Below are positions 9,074-17,792 of a DNA stretch of 64,000 bases, piece after piece (within the stretch, counting starts at the first letter, position 1; the number at the start of each line of letters is the position of its first letter). The stretch lies in NCBI RefSeq assembly GCF_013376415.1, contig NZ_WYET01000002.1, positions 1 to 64,000 on the forward strand. The letters are read 5' to 3'. This stretch comes from Flagellimonas chongwuensis (lineage in GTDB: Bacteria; Bacteroidota; Bacteroidia; Flavobacteriales; Flavobacteriaceae). The notes below the pieces were generated by a model. It had not been told where the DNA came from, did not search any database, and worked only from the letters and a program-made list of their open reading frames with translations. Both the position numbers and the translations under genes were made by a program.

Positions 9074-9838
9074 CTAAAGTTCCCTAATCTTAATATTTCG
9101 GAACCAAGTTTCAAAATACCAATATTGCAAAGCGATTTTACCTTCTGTGGTCTTGCCGAACTCGGGGTATTTGGAAAAATGAGTACCGGTAATCTCTTCC
9201 TTCCATTCGGGTGAGCTAAAATCTTTCTCTGCCGTGAGGACCCCATTGAGGTAGAACTCTATTTTACCATTCTCCTGTTTTATCCTGGTCTTGTTCCACC
9301 CTCCTTGTTCAACCTCTACTTTGTTTTGTTGGGGCAGGAAAACATAAAGGGAGCCGGGACGCTTCTCGGGTATATCATAATCCATATGGTCCGCACCTAA
9401 AATCTGATACTCCGGTCCGCTTTGCCAAGCCGTAGGTACATCCGGTAACTCCTGAACATTGATAAAAATACCACTGTTACCATTTCCTGCTATCTTCCAC
9501 TCCAAAGTAAGCTCATAATTTTCGTAAGCATCGTTAGTGACCAAATCTCCTGCTGTCAAAGATTCATCATTTGCGTTGCTATGCAATTCCCCATCCACTA
9601 CCTCCCAAACAGAAGTGGCATCCGGATCGTTGTACAAATGCCACCCACTCAAGGTCTCCCCATCAAAAAGTAGCTTCCAGCCTTCTTCCTTTTCCACTTG
9701 CAGCAATTGGTTGTGTGTAGCATTTTCCACCGCGGATTTTTTGGTGCGCCAAGTATCGGCGTCTTCCTTTTTATTTTCGTTTTTGCAAGATGATAATATT
9801 AAAATCAAAAGAAGACAACTTGTAAGTTTTGTGTACAT
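9074..9838 (-). CDS. 3-keto-disaccharide hydrolase-type (DUF1080) lipoprotein
   Basis: A 254-residue lipoprotein (lipobox LSSCKN). The mature part from about residue 52 is a concanavalin-like DUF1080 domain: GWKLLFDGETLSGWHLY, WEVVDGELHSN, YELTLEWKIAGNGNSGIFINV, GPEYQILG and WNKTRIKQENGKIEFYLNG. Members of this fold hydrolyse 3-keto-glycosides or bind sugars. These usually work with oxidoreductases that make the 3-keto sugar; none adjoins here, although the GMC fragment at the window start could be such a partner. Substrate is inference. Confidence 0.85.
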   Translation of the reverse strand: MYTKLTSCLLLILILSSCKNENKKEDADTWRTKKSAVENATHNQLLQVEKEEGWKLLFDGETLSGWHLYNDPDATSVWEVVDGELHSNANDESLTAGDLVTNDAYENYELTLEWKIAGNGNSGIFINVQELPDVPTAWQSGPEYQILGADHMDYDIPEKRPGSLYVFLPQQNKVEVEQGGWNKTRIKQENGKIEFYLNGVLTAEKDFSSPEWKEEITGTHFSKYPEFGKTTEGKIALQYWYFETWFRNIKIREL

Positions 9839-9997
9839 GTAAGGTTTAGTTTGTTTAGTTATGTAGCAGCTAAAGATAGAAAAAGTATCCGACCCGAAAC
9901 GAAACCACTTTTTATTACGCTATCAATTTCCATGTGACCTAGGTCACTTTGTGGTTTAGTCGGTTTTTATAAATTGCGTACGCTAAATGTAGATTTT

Positions 9998-10297
9998 ATG
10001 AAAGGAAACTTTGTCAATTTGATCAATAGTGACCAATTGACGCTCATCGATTTTTCCGCAGAATGGTGTGGCCCCTGTAAAATGTTGGCACCTATTTTAA
10101 AACAAGTGAAGGATGAAATGGGCGATTCGTTGAAAATTGTGAAAATAGATGTGGACAAGAACCAAAGTCTCGCAAACACGTATCAGGTAAAAGGCGTGCC
10201 AACAATGATTTTTTTCAAGAACGGGAAACAACTCTGGAGAAAATCCGGTGTTTTGCAAAAAGGGGAAATCGTTCAATTGGCCAAATCATTTTTATAG
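9998..10297 (+). CDS. trxA: Thioredoxin
   Basis: A 99-residue cytoplasmic thioredoxin with the redox site WCGPCK at about residues 24-29, the cis-Pro motif VKGVPTM near 66 and the final helix. I start at the ATG at 9998; an in-frame TTG at 9974 would add eight residues that the family does not need. It converges with the universal stress gene at 10299 with one base between the stop codons. It would reduce disulphides in cytosolic proteins; whether it is the main thioredoxin cannot be told. Confidence 0.9.
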   Translation: MKGNFVNLINSDQLTLIDFSAEWCGPCKMLAPILKQVKDEMGDSLKIVKIDVDKNQSLANTYQVKGVPTMIFFKNGKQLWRKSGVLQKGEIVQLAKSFL

Positions 10298-10298
10298 C

Positions 10299-11159
10299 CT
10301 ATTCAAATAGGTGAATGACCAAGAAAGGAACTGTGGAATTAAGGGTTACTTTTTTAATTACCGGTTCCCTGGTCAGCCTCTCAAAAAATGAGTGATCTTG
10401 ATTGATCATAGCTACCATGTCAATATTACCGTCTTCTTGAATTAATCTTTGAATGGTATTATTGACCGAAACATCTTTCTCCACTTCCACAAATTCAAAA
10501 TCGATGGATCGCAAGCGTTTTTCCAATGCGCTTTTGAAAGCTTTCTGTTCCGAAGTAAAGGATGTTTCATTACCCACATGAGCTATCCAAAGTTTCGCAT
10601 TGAAACTTTTTACTAGGTTCAACAGTGGTTTTAGCTCGTAATTTTCAAAAAGATGCTCATAACCTGTAGCGAGCAAAATGGAATCCAACTTTCCATTCGG
10701 TCGGTAATCTTCCGGGACCGCTATGACCGGGCAAAAGTCCATTTCCTTGATGATGTTGTAGGTATTGCTGCCCATAAAAACTTCCTTAAGTCCGGATGCC
10801 CCTTTGGTTCCCATGATGATATAGTCGATTTCCTCCTGATAAACCGTTTTTCCAATAGCATTGACCAAAGTATCCATTATGGATTTGGATGTAAAAGTAT
10901 GTTTTGGATTCTTATCAACCTTTTTGATTCTTTCCAACTCTCGTTCAAGATCACGTTCCGATTGTTCTTTCATCAAATTGTACAATCGCGTATCATTGGC
11001 ACCGGCCATTTTAGTAGAAAGACCAGAGGCTCCCACTTGATAAGAGTTTAGCAGAAAAAAGTCACAAGGAACATGCTTGAATAATTCCAAGGCGTATATC
11101 GCAGCATTCCAAGCATTTTCAGAAAAGTCCGTAGGCAATATAATTCGTTTCTTCCTCAC
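10299..11159 (-). CDS. Universal stress protein, tandem UspA domains
   Basis: A 286-residue protein of two UspA-like halves. The first starts RIILPTDFSENAWNAAIYA and ends near IIMGTKGASGLKEVFMGSNT, a G-2x-G-9x-G type nucleotide-binding pattern. The second half (about 150-286) is more divergent and lacks a clear copy of that motif. The start is a GTG at 11157-11159, because no ATG lies before the conserved strand; it begins 4 bp after the stop of the next Usp gene, so the two are likely cotranscribed. Confidence 0.88.
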   Translation of the reverse strand: MRKKRIILPTDFSENAWNAAIYALELFKHVPCDFFLLNSYQVGASGLSTKMAGANDTRLYNLMKEQSERDLERELERIKKVDKNPKHTFTSKSIMDTLVNAIGKTVYQEEIDYIIMGTKGASGLKEVFMGSNTYNIIKEMDFCPVIAVPEDYRPNGKLDSILLATGYEHLFENYELKPLLNLVKSFNAKLWIAHVGNETSFTSEQKAFKSALEKRLRSIDFEFVEVEKDVSVNNTIQRLIQEDGNIDMVAMINQDHSFFERLTREPVIKKVTLNSTVPFLVIHLFE

Positions 11160-11163
11160 TTGC

Positions 11164-12009
11164 CTATCGTTTTATATTTTGCATTACCATGAACGGTATT
11201 TTAATCTTGAGCCCCAACAGGTCCACCGTGGAACGGTATAGCATATCTTCAAAAAAGGAGTGCCGGGAATTCATCATCACCAACATTCCTGCTTCTTTTT
11301 TTGCTATCTCTTCCAAAATAATATCCACCTTGTTTTTTACAGGGGCCGTTTCAAAATACAGATAAGGCTTGCTCAAGGTTCCTTCCAAAAATAATTTGTT
11401 ATCCTCCTGTCGTGGACTGAGTTCATCAAAGTCCGTGATATACAAACAGTGGACTTTTGATTTAAACTTACCGGCAAGATCACCCAAAAGTTTAAGTTCG
11501 CGCCTTTTATACGGTAACAAGTAATCCGTAGGGAAGAGAATGGCCTTGGGCTGTCTGTATTCAAAGTCCTCGGGAATTGCGATTACTGGGCATTTTACAT
11601 ATTTAAAAACCTCAATGGTATAGCTCCCAAATGTGGTATTGTGATTACTGGTCTCGCCCTTGGTTCCCATGATCACCAAATCAATGTTCATCTCATCCAC
11701 AAAATCATTGATGCCATCCACAAGAGTATCAAAACTGGCAACGGTCTCAAAATTATGCAGTGGGTTTGGCGGCTCCCCAATAACTGAGTTGACCATTTCA
11801 TCCAGTTTTTTCTGAGCCTGTGCTTCCTTTTCTTCCTTTAATCTTTCAACATCTTCCTTGGCAACTGTTTTGTAAGCTCCATACACCTCTTCCCCATAAG
11901 TGTGCATCAAAAAAAAGCAGGCCCGTTCACATTTAAAAAGCTGTTGGGCATATTGCAAAGCATGGAGTGAATTTTTTGAAAAATCGGTAGGTATGAGCAC
12001 AGTTTTCAT
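11164..12009 (-). CDS. Universal stress protein, tandem UspA domains
   Basis: A 281-residue paralogue of the downstream Usp protein. I chose the ATG at 12007-12009, which places the strand KTVLIPTDFS at the N-terminus as usual in the family; an in-frame ATG at 12063 would add 18 residues. The first domain keeps IDLVIMGTKGETSNHNTTFGS (ATP-binding type), and the second half is divergent with a conserved NSRHSFFEDML-like end shared with its neighbour. First gene of a two-gene stress operon. Confidence 0.88.
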   Translation of the reverse strand: MKTVLIPTDFSKNSLHALQYAQQLFKCERACFFLMHTYGEEVYGAYKTVAKEDVERLKEEKEAQAQKKLDEMVNSVIGEPPNPLHNFETVASFDTLVDGINDFVDEMNIDLVIMGTKGETSNHNTTFGSYTIEVFKYVKCPVIAIPEDFEYRQPKAILFPTDYLLPYKRRELKLLGDLAGKFKSKVHCLYITDFDELSPRQEDNKLFLEGTLSKPYLYFETAPVKNKVDIILEEIAKKEAGMLVMMNSRHSFFEDMLYRSTVDLLGLKIKIPFMVMQNIKR

Positions 12010-12201
12010 GACTAATTCGCTTTTATCAAAGATAAATCCACGAAATCTGATAAAAAATGACATTGGTCACTCGACGATTGTTGTTAAATTTTAACAAACC
12101 AGAAATTTAAATTTTCAGTTTGTACGGAATTATATGTCGTTAACCCCTAACATATAGTTGTTGAGAGGATTACTATGTTAAAATAGCTATAGTGACTTTC
12201 A

Positions 12202-12228
12202 TTGCATATTAGACTCGTTTTATCTTTG
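12202..12228 (+). promoter_or_regulatory. Putative promoter of the RND efflux operon
   Basis: TATCTTTG at 12221-12228 matches the Bacteroidota -7 consensus TAnnTTTG exactly, and a TTG at 12202-12204 lies 16 bp upstream as a possible -33 element (slightly short spacing). The adaptor gene starts 50 bp downstream. Matches are by eye; no transcript evidence. Confidence 0.5.
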
Positions 12229-12277
12229 AGGACCGTCTGTTTTTATATAAAAATAGCGTAACCGCCACCAAACCAAA

Positions 12278-13327
12278 ATGAAAGTAAAATACATTGTCTA
12301 CACTCTATTAGTTGTTGGAGTAGGTGCTCTTATAGCTTATAGAATAAAGTCCAATTCAGAAATCGGTAAGTCCGGAAACTCCGGACCAAATATCTCTACG
12401 GTTTCCGGAACCATATTGAAGCCTTCTAAATTCGAGGACAACATCTCCATTTCAGGTACACTGGAAGCCAATGAACAGATAGATATAAGAAGCGAGGTTT
12501 CCGGAATTGTGGAAAGCATCAATTTCAAAGAAGGTTCCCAAGTGTCGGAAGGTCAGATTCTCTTCAAGGTAAACGACATAGAGCTACAGGCCCAGTTATC
12601 CAAGGCTGTTACCGCAAAAAAATTGGCCTCTGAAAACGAAAGACGCGCAAAACTTTTATTGGAAAAACAGGCCATTAGCCAAGAAGAATATGATATTGCC
12701 AGCGCCGATTATCAATCAGCCAATGCAGAGTCCGAACTTATATCCGCGCAATTGTCCAAAACCAATGTTAGGGCACCGTTTTCTGGCACCATCGGGTTAC
12801 GGTCCATTTCAAAAGGAACCTATGTGACCCCTACGACCGTGGTGGCAAAGTTGGTAAATACCGATAATTTAAAAATCACCTTTTCCGTTCCTGAAAAATA
12901 CGCCTCCCAAATTCAGGTGGGTACCGAAATGACATTTACCACGTCAGATTCCAAGGAAAACCATAAGGCAACTATCTATGCCATAGACCCAGAAGTGGAC
13001 ATTGCCACAAGAACCCTTAGGGTAAGGGCGATTACCGACAACAAGGACCACAGGTTATATCCCGGGGCCTACACCAATGTAAACCTGCCGCTGGAAACCG
13101 CGGAGGATGCCATTCTTGTACCAACGGAATCTTTGATCCCTGTACAGAACGGAAAAAGAATCTATATCGTTGAAAATGGCAAGGCCAAAGAAATAGACGT
13201 GGAAATTGGCTCCAGAACGGGATCGTCCGTACGGGTAATTTCTGGACTACAACCGGGAGATACCATCATTACCTATGGGGTTATGGCGCTTCAAAATGGA
13301 ATGCCCATCAAAGTAACCCTAGAATAA
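12278..13327 (+). CDS. RND efflux periplasmic adaptor (membrane fusion protein)
   Basis: A 349-residue adaptor anchored by an N-terminal membrane segment (residues 4-22). It has the barrel-sandwich/lipoyl halves (GTLEANEQIDIRSEVSG near 65-80 and TNVRAPFSGTIGLRSI near 160-175), an alpha-hairpin between them (about 100-155) and a beta-barrel with LYPGAYTNVNLPL. It links the inner-membrane pump to TolC. First gene of a three-gene operon; the pump starts 17 bp downstream. Closest in plan to AcrA/MexE-type adaptors of the HAE1 class. Confidence 0.93.
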   Translation: MKVKYIVYTLLVVGVGALIAYRIKSNSEIGKSGNSGPNISTVSGTILKPSKFEDNISISGTLEANEQIDIRSEVSGIVESINFKEGSQVSEGQILFKVNDIELQAQLSKAVTAKKLASENERRAKLLLEKQAISQEEYDIASADYQSANAESELISAQLSKTNVRAPFSGTIGLRSISKGTYVTPTTVVAKLVNTDNLKITFSVPEKYASQIQVGTEMTFTTSDSKENHKATIYAIDPEVDIATRTLRVRAITDNKDHRLYPGAYTNVNLPLETAEDAILVPTESLIPVQNGKRIYIVENGKAKEIDVEIGSRTGSSVRVISGLQPGDTIITYGVMALQNGMPIKVTLE

Positions 13328-13344
13328 ATCGTAAACGCTGAGCT

Positions 13345-16300
13345 ATGAATTTATCAACCTTAAGCATAAAAAGGCCTGTACTTGCGATAGTTATGAACAT
13401 AGCCATTGTACTCTTCGGAGCCATTGGCTATACCTTTTTAGGAATCAGGGAGTACCCCTCCATCGACCCGGCAATAGTTTCGGTCAGAACCAATTATTCC
13501 GGTGCGAACGCGGACATTATAGAATCGCAGATAACGGAACCTTTGGAAAAGGCCATCAACTCCATTGATGGAATACGAAATATTACCTCTTCAAGTGTAC
13601 AGGGTTCCAGTTCCATTAGTATAGAGTTCAATCTTGATAAAAATTTAGAGGAAGCGGCCAACGACGTTCGCGATAAAGTCTCGCAAGCGGTCAGAAGCCT
13701 ACCCGATGACCTTGATGCCCCACCGGTAGTATCAAAAGCAGATTCCAATGCCGAAAGGATTCTCTCCATGACTATCCAGAGTGATAACAAGAACATATTA
13801 GAACTGTCCGATTTTGCCGAGAATGTCATTGCGCAGCGATTGGAGACCATTCCGGGAGTGAGCAGTATTCAAATCTGGGGTCAGCGAAGGTACGCCATGC
13901 GATTATGGATAGACCCGGTAAAACTTGCGGCTTATGGGCTAACCGTGGCCGATGTAAGAGCTGCGCTACTGGCCCAAAACGTAGAACTCCCATCAGGTAA
14001 ATTGACAGGTGACAATACAGAACTGACGGTAAAGACCATTGGCAACCTTAATACCGAAGATGGTTTCAACAATATCGTAATAAAGTCGGATGGAGCAAGA
14101 CTGGTGCATTTGAGTGATATCGGAAAAGCTTCGTTGGAAGGGGAGAACATGGAGACCAAGATGACGAATTTGGGCCAGCCCATGGTCGCAACAGCCATAA
14201 TTCCGCAACCCGGTACCAACTATCTGGAAATTGCCGACGCTTTTTACGAAGAATATGAGCAGTTGCAAAAAGATCTACCGGATGATATATCGTTGGGCAT
14301 TGTTGTCGATGACACTGTTTTTGTAAGAAGAGCAGTTACCGAAGTAGCCGAAACCTTGTTGATTTCCATAATATTGGTAATCCTAGTTATCTATCTTTTC
14401 TTTAGGAACTGGTCCATGGCAATAAGACCATTGATCGATATCCCTGTTTCCTTGATCGCCACGTTCTTTATCATGTGGATGTTCGGATTTTCCATCAACG
14501 TGCTCACTTTATTGGCCATTGTTCTTGCCACAGGCCTAGTGGTAGACGATGGAATTGTGGTCACGGAAAACATATATAAGAAAGTAGAGGAAGGTATGAC
14601 GCCCATTGAAGCTGCCGTAAAAGGTTCCAAAGAGATATTTTTTGCGGTCATATCCATATCTGTTACCCTAGCCGCCGTATTTCTTCCGGTAATATTTTTG
14701 GAGGGTTTTGTTGGAAGGCTGTTTAGGGAGTTTGGGGTCGTCCTCAGCGCAGCCGTTCTGGTTTCCGCGTTTGTTTCGTTGACATTGACACCCATGTTGA
14801 ACGCCTACTTGATAAAACCAGGCAAGCAAGGTCAATCCAAATTCTACAAGACCACCGAAAAGTTCTTTATTCAAATGAACGAATCCTATGAAAGGGCTTT
14901 GAAGGGATTTATGGCAAGGAAATGGTTGAGCTTCCCGTTGTTGTTCGCCTGTATCGGCGTAATCGTACTGTTTTACAACTTATTACAAAAAGAAACAGCT
15001 CCTTATGATGACAGAAGCTACGTCCGTTTGGTAGTCAACGCGCCAGAAGGATCTTCCTATGAATATATGGAGAGATACATGGATGGCATTACCAGATTGG
15101 TGCTGGATTCCATACCCGAAGCACAGGTCGGTTTGATCATGACCTCGCCGGGCTTTGGTGCATCCTCTGTAAATAGCGGAAGGGCGAGTATCATATTGTC
15201 CGAACCGGGCGAACGTGATCGCTCACAGGCCGAAATCGCAGATGAGTTCAGTAAATGGGCAAAATCTTACGTTGGCGGTAGATCAAGTGTTTTTCAAAGA
15301 CCCACCATTTCTGTAAACAAACGTGGTGGTGCACCGCTACAATTTATCATACAGGCAAAAAACTTTGAAAAGCTGGAGGAGAAAGTACCTGAATTTATGG
15401 CCGAGGCCGAAAAAGACCCTACCTTTTCTTTTGTTGATGTAAACCTAAAATTCAACAAGCCCGAACTTTATGTAACCATCGATAGAGAAAAAGCAGAGAG
15501 TCTTGGGGTATCCGTATTGGATGTTGCACAGACCTTGCAGCTATCCTTAAGTGGACAGCGGTTCGGTTACTTCCTAATGAACGGAAAACAATATCAGGTG
15601 ATTGGCCAGTTCGATAAACAGGATAGGAACGAACCAATGGATTTGACCTCGATATTCGTTAAGAACAACGATGGACAAATGATCCAATTGGACAATTTGG
15701 TGAATACCGAAGAACATAGCAGTCCACCACAGTTGTATCACAACAACAGATATATGTCCGCCACTGTTTCGGCTACTCTTGCTCCAGGTATGAGCATGGG
15801 AGATGGAATCGAAGCCATGGAACGGATAAAGGATAGGGTTCTTGACGATACCTTTACCACTGACCTTGGCGGGGAGTCCAGGGATTTTGTGGAAAGTAGC
15901 TCAAATACTGCATTTGCGTTTGGCCTTGCTTTTGTACTGATATTTTTGATTCTGGCAGCTCAGTTTGAAAGCTTTATAGATCCTTTCATTATTATTCTAA
16001 CCGTACCGATGGCGGTCGCCGGAGCCATGTTCTCTCTATGGTTGTTTGGCGAAACATGGAATATTTTCAGTCAGATCGGAACCATTATGTTAATTGGACT
16101 GGTAACCAAGAACGGAATCCTTATTGTGGAATTTGCCAACCAGTTACAAGAGGAAAACGAACATATTTCCAAATATCAGGCTATAATGCAAGCTTCTGTC
16201 TCAAGGCTAAGACCTATTTTAATGACAAGTTTGACCGTTGCCCTTGGTGCCTTGCCGATAGCAATGTCCCTTGGTGCGGCATCACAAAGTAGAACCGGAA

Positions 16301-16431
16301 TGGGAGTGGTAATCATTGGAGGAACTATGTTCTCCCTTGCGCTCACCTTGTTCATTATTCCAGCATTGTATGTCATGTGGTCTAGAAAAAAAGTCCAAAG
16401 ACCAGAATTTAAAACCCTCGAGCTAACATAA
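13345..16431 (+). CDS. RND multidrug efflux pump (HAE1/AcrB type)
   Basis: A 1028-residue inner-membrane antiporter with the full 12-helix RND plan: first helix FSI-type start KRPVLAIVMNIAIVLFG, large periplasmic loops, and the proton-relay helix carrying LATGLVVDDGIVVTENIY (the paired Asp residues, about 400-405). The second half has LILAAQFESFIDPF and TKNGILIVEFANQ. Expels hydrophobic drugs or detergents with the adaptor before it and the outer-membrane factor 3 bp after it. Substrate cannot be predicted. Length is normal for HAE1 pumps. Confidence 0.95.
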   Translation: MNLSTLSIKRPVLAIVMNIAIVLFGAIGYTFLGIREYPSIDPAIVSVRTNYSGANADIIESQITEPLEKAINSIDGIRNITSSSVQGSSSISIEFNLDKNLEEAANDVRDKVSQAVRSLPDDLDAPPVVSKADSNAERILSMTIQSDNKNILELSDFAENVIAQRLETIPGVSSIQIWGQRRYAMRLWIDPVKLAAYGLTVADVRAALLAQNVELPSGKLTGDNTELTVKTIGNLNTEDGFNNIVIKSDGARLVHLSDIGKASLEGENMETKMTNLGQPMVATAIIPQPGTNYLEIADAFYEEYEQLQKDLPDDISLGIVVDDTVFVRRAVTEVAETLLISIILVILVIYLFFRNWSMAIRPLIDIPVSLIATFFIMWMFGFSINVLTLLAIVLATGLVVDDGIVVTENIYKKVEEGMTPIEAAVKGSKEIFFAVISISVTLAAVFLPVIFLEGFVGRLFREFGVVLSAAVLVSAFVSLTLTPMLNAYLIKPGKQGQSKFYKTTEKFFIQMNESYERALKGFMARKWLSFPLLFACIGVIVLFYNLLQKETAPYDDRSYVRLVVNAPEGSSYEYMERYMDGITRLVLDSIPEAQVGLIMTSPGFGASSVNSGRASIILSEPGERDRSQAEIADEFSKWAKSYVGGRSSVFQRPTISVNKRGGAPLQFIIQAKNFEKLEEKVPEFMAEAEKDPTFSFVDVNLKFNKPELYVTIDREKAESLGVSVLDVAQTLQLSLSGQRFGYFLMNGKQYQVIGQFDKQDRNEPMDLTSIFVKNNDGQMIQLDNLVNTEEHSSPPQLYHNNRYMSATVSATLAPGMSMGDGIEAMERIKDRVLDDTFTTDLGGESRDFVESSSNTAFAFGLAFVLIFLILAAQFESFIDPFIIILTVPMAVAGAMFSLWLFGETWNIFSQIGTIMLIGLVTKNGILIVEFANQLQEENEHISKYQAIMQASVSRLRPILMTSLTVALGALPIAMSLGAASQSRTGMGVVIIGGTMFSLALTLFIIPALYVMWSRKKVQRPEFKTLELT

Positions 16432-16434
16432 CTT

Positions 16435-17742
16435 ATGGATTTTAAAAATTACCTACTGTTCTTACTAATATTAGCCACAGCACTTTACTCTAACGCTCAA
16501 GAAGTGCTTACCGTTGAAGAAGCCGTAAAGATTGCGCTAGAGAACAACTACCAAATAAAGACCGCCAAAAACGACCTTCGTATGGATGAAGTTGGCGTGA
16601 GTCCAGGTCAGGCAGGTATGCTGCCACAAGTTACTGCTAGCGTAGTGGACAACAATAGTGTTCAAAACCTATCGCAAACACGGGTAGATGGAACGGAAGT
16701 AGAACGAGATAATGCCAAGAACAGCAACCTGAACTACGGAGTTGCCCTGGAATGGACCATTTTCGATGGTTTACGGATGTTTGCCAACTACGAACAGTTA
16801 GAGGAAACCCAAAAACTAGGAGAAGCTGAACTAAAACAAGCTATTTTGGGAAAAGTGGGCGATGTAATGACTACCTACTACGATTTGGTGCAACAGCAAC
16901 AGCAACTTTCCGCCTTGGACAGCACCCTATTGATATCCGAACAACGGGTGGAACTGGCACAGAACCGTTTTACCATAGGCAAAGCCTCCAAGTTAGAGGT
17001 GTTGAACGCCCAGGTAGATTTGAATACGGATAAAACCCAAATGCAACGTCAGCAGGAACTCCACAAAAACACAAAAATCCAACTGAACGAACAATTGGCC
17101 CGCGATCTAAAAATCGATTTTAAGGTCATTCCAGAAATTTTTGTTGACCAGCAGCTCAATCTTGAAGAATTGGAAAATCAGGTGGTTGAAGAGAACCCTC
17201 AGTTGCAGGCCGAAAAAATAAGCAAACGGATAAGTGAATTGCAGCTTAAACAAATTAAGGCTTCGCGGTATCCTTCAATATATGTGACCACGGGTTACAA
17301 CATCGGAAATTCCACCTCGGAGCTTGGATTTAGCACGCGTTCACAATCCAATGGCTTCAACTATGGTTTTGGGGCCTCTTTAAACTTGTTTGACGGATTC
17401 AATCAGAACAGGAACGAAAAAATCGGGAAAATTGCGTTGGAGAATGCCGAAATAGCGATTGCCGAACAGGAACAGAGCTTAACTTCTATGGTAAACAGCA
17501 CCTACCAAACCTATCTAACCAATATAAGTTTAATGGAACTGGAGGAAAAAAACGAATCCATCGCCAAGGAAAACCTTGACATCACCGTCGAGAAGTACCG
17601 TATTGGTATTATCCCTACAATTGAGTTCCGAACCGCTCAACTTAACTACATCAATGCCAAGGTTAGAAATAGCAACGCCAAGTACCAGGCAAAGGTTTCG
17701 GAGATTATCCTAAAACAATTGGCCGGAAGCCTACAGATATAA
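16435..17742 (+). CDS. TolC family outer-membrane efflux protein
   Basis: A 435-residue outer-membrane factor with a signal peptide ending near SNAQ. Two OEP repeats are visible, each starting with the VEEAVKIALENNYQIK-like helix (about 25-40) and ending in long coiled helices (LALL-type heptads around 135-200 and 330-420). An internal FGASLNLFDGF matches the strand that follows the first repeat in the typical OEP fold (GVALEWTIFDGLR). Completes the tripartite pump; a bidirectional terminator follows. Confidence 0.93.
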   Translation: MDFKNYLLFLLILATALYSNAQEVLTVEEAVKIALENNYQIKTAKNDLRMDEVGVSPGQAGMLPQVTASVVDNNSVQNLSQTRVDGTEVERDNAKNSNLNYGVALEWTIFDGLRMFANYEQLEETQKLGEAELKQAILGKVGDVMTTYYDLVQQQQQLSALDSTLLISEQRVELAQNRFTIGKASKLEVLNAQVDLNTDKTQMQRQQELHKNTKIQLNEQLARDLKIDFKVIPEIFVDQQLNLEELENQVVEENPQLQAEKISKRISELQLKQIKASRYPSIYVTTGYNIGNSTSELGFSTRSQSNGFNYGFGASLNLFDGFNQNRNEKIGKIALENAEIAIAEQEQSLTSMVNSTYQTYLTNISLMELEEKNESIAKENLDITVEKYRIGIIPTIEFRTAQLNYINAKVRNSNAKYQAKVSEIILKQLAGSLQI

Positions 17743-17770
17743 AAAGGGACGCCATTGGCGCCCCTTTTCA
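17742..17770. terminator. Bidirectional terminator between efflux and arabinose operons
   Basis: A stem of about 11-12 bp, AAAAGGGACGCC / GGCGCCCCTTTT, around an ATT loop at about 17742-17767. One position pairs A-C in the plus RNA and G-U in the minus RNA, so it is slightly stronger for the minus-strand operon. A and T runs on both flanks serve both the tolC gene and the symporter gene that converge here. Confidence 0.8.
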
Positions 17771-17792
17771 AATTACATACTTTCCAAAGCAT

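Noticed and set aside
10297..10312. CCTATT-CA-AATAGG inverted repeat between convergent thioredoxin and Usp genes
   Set aside because: Two-base loop and a weak AT-rich stem make a working terminator doubtful; not listed as a feature.
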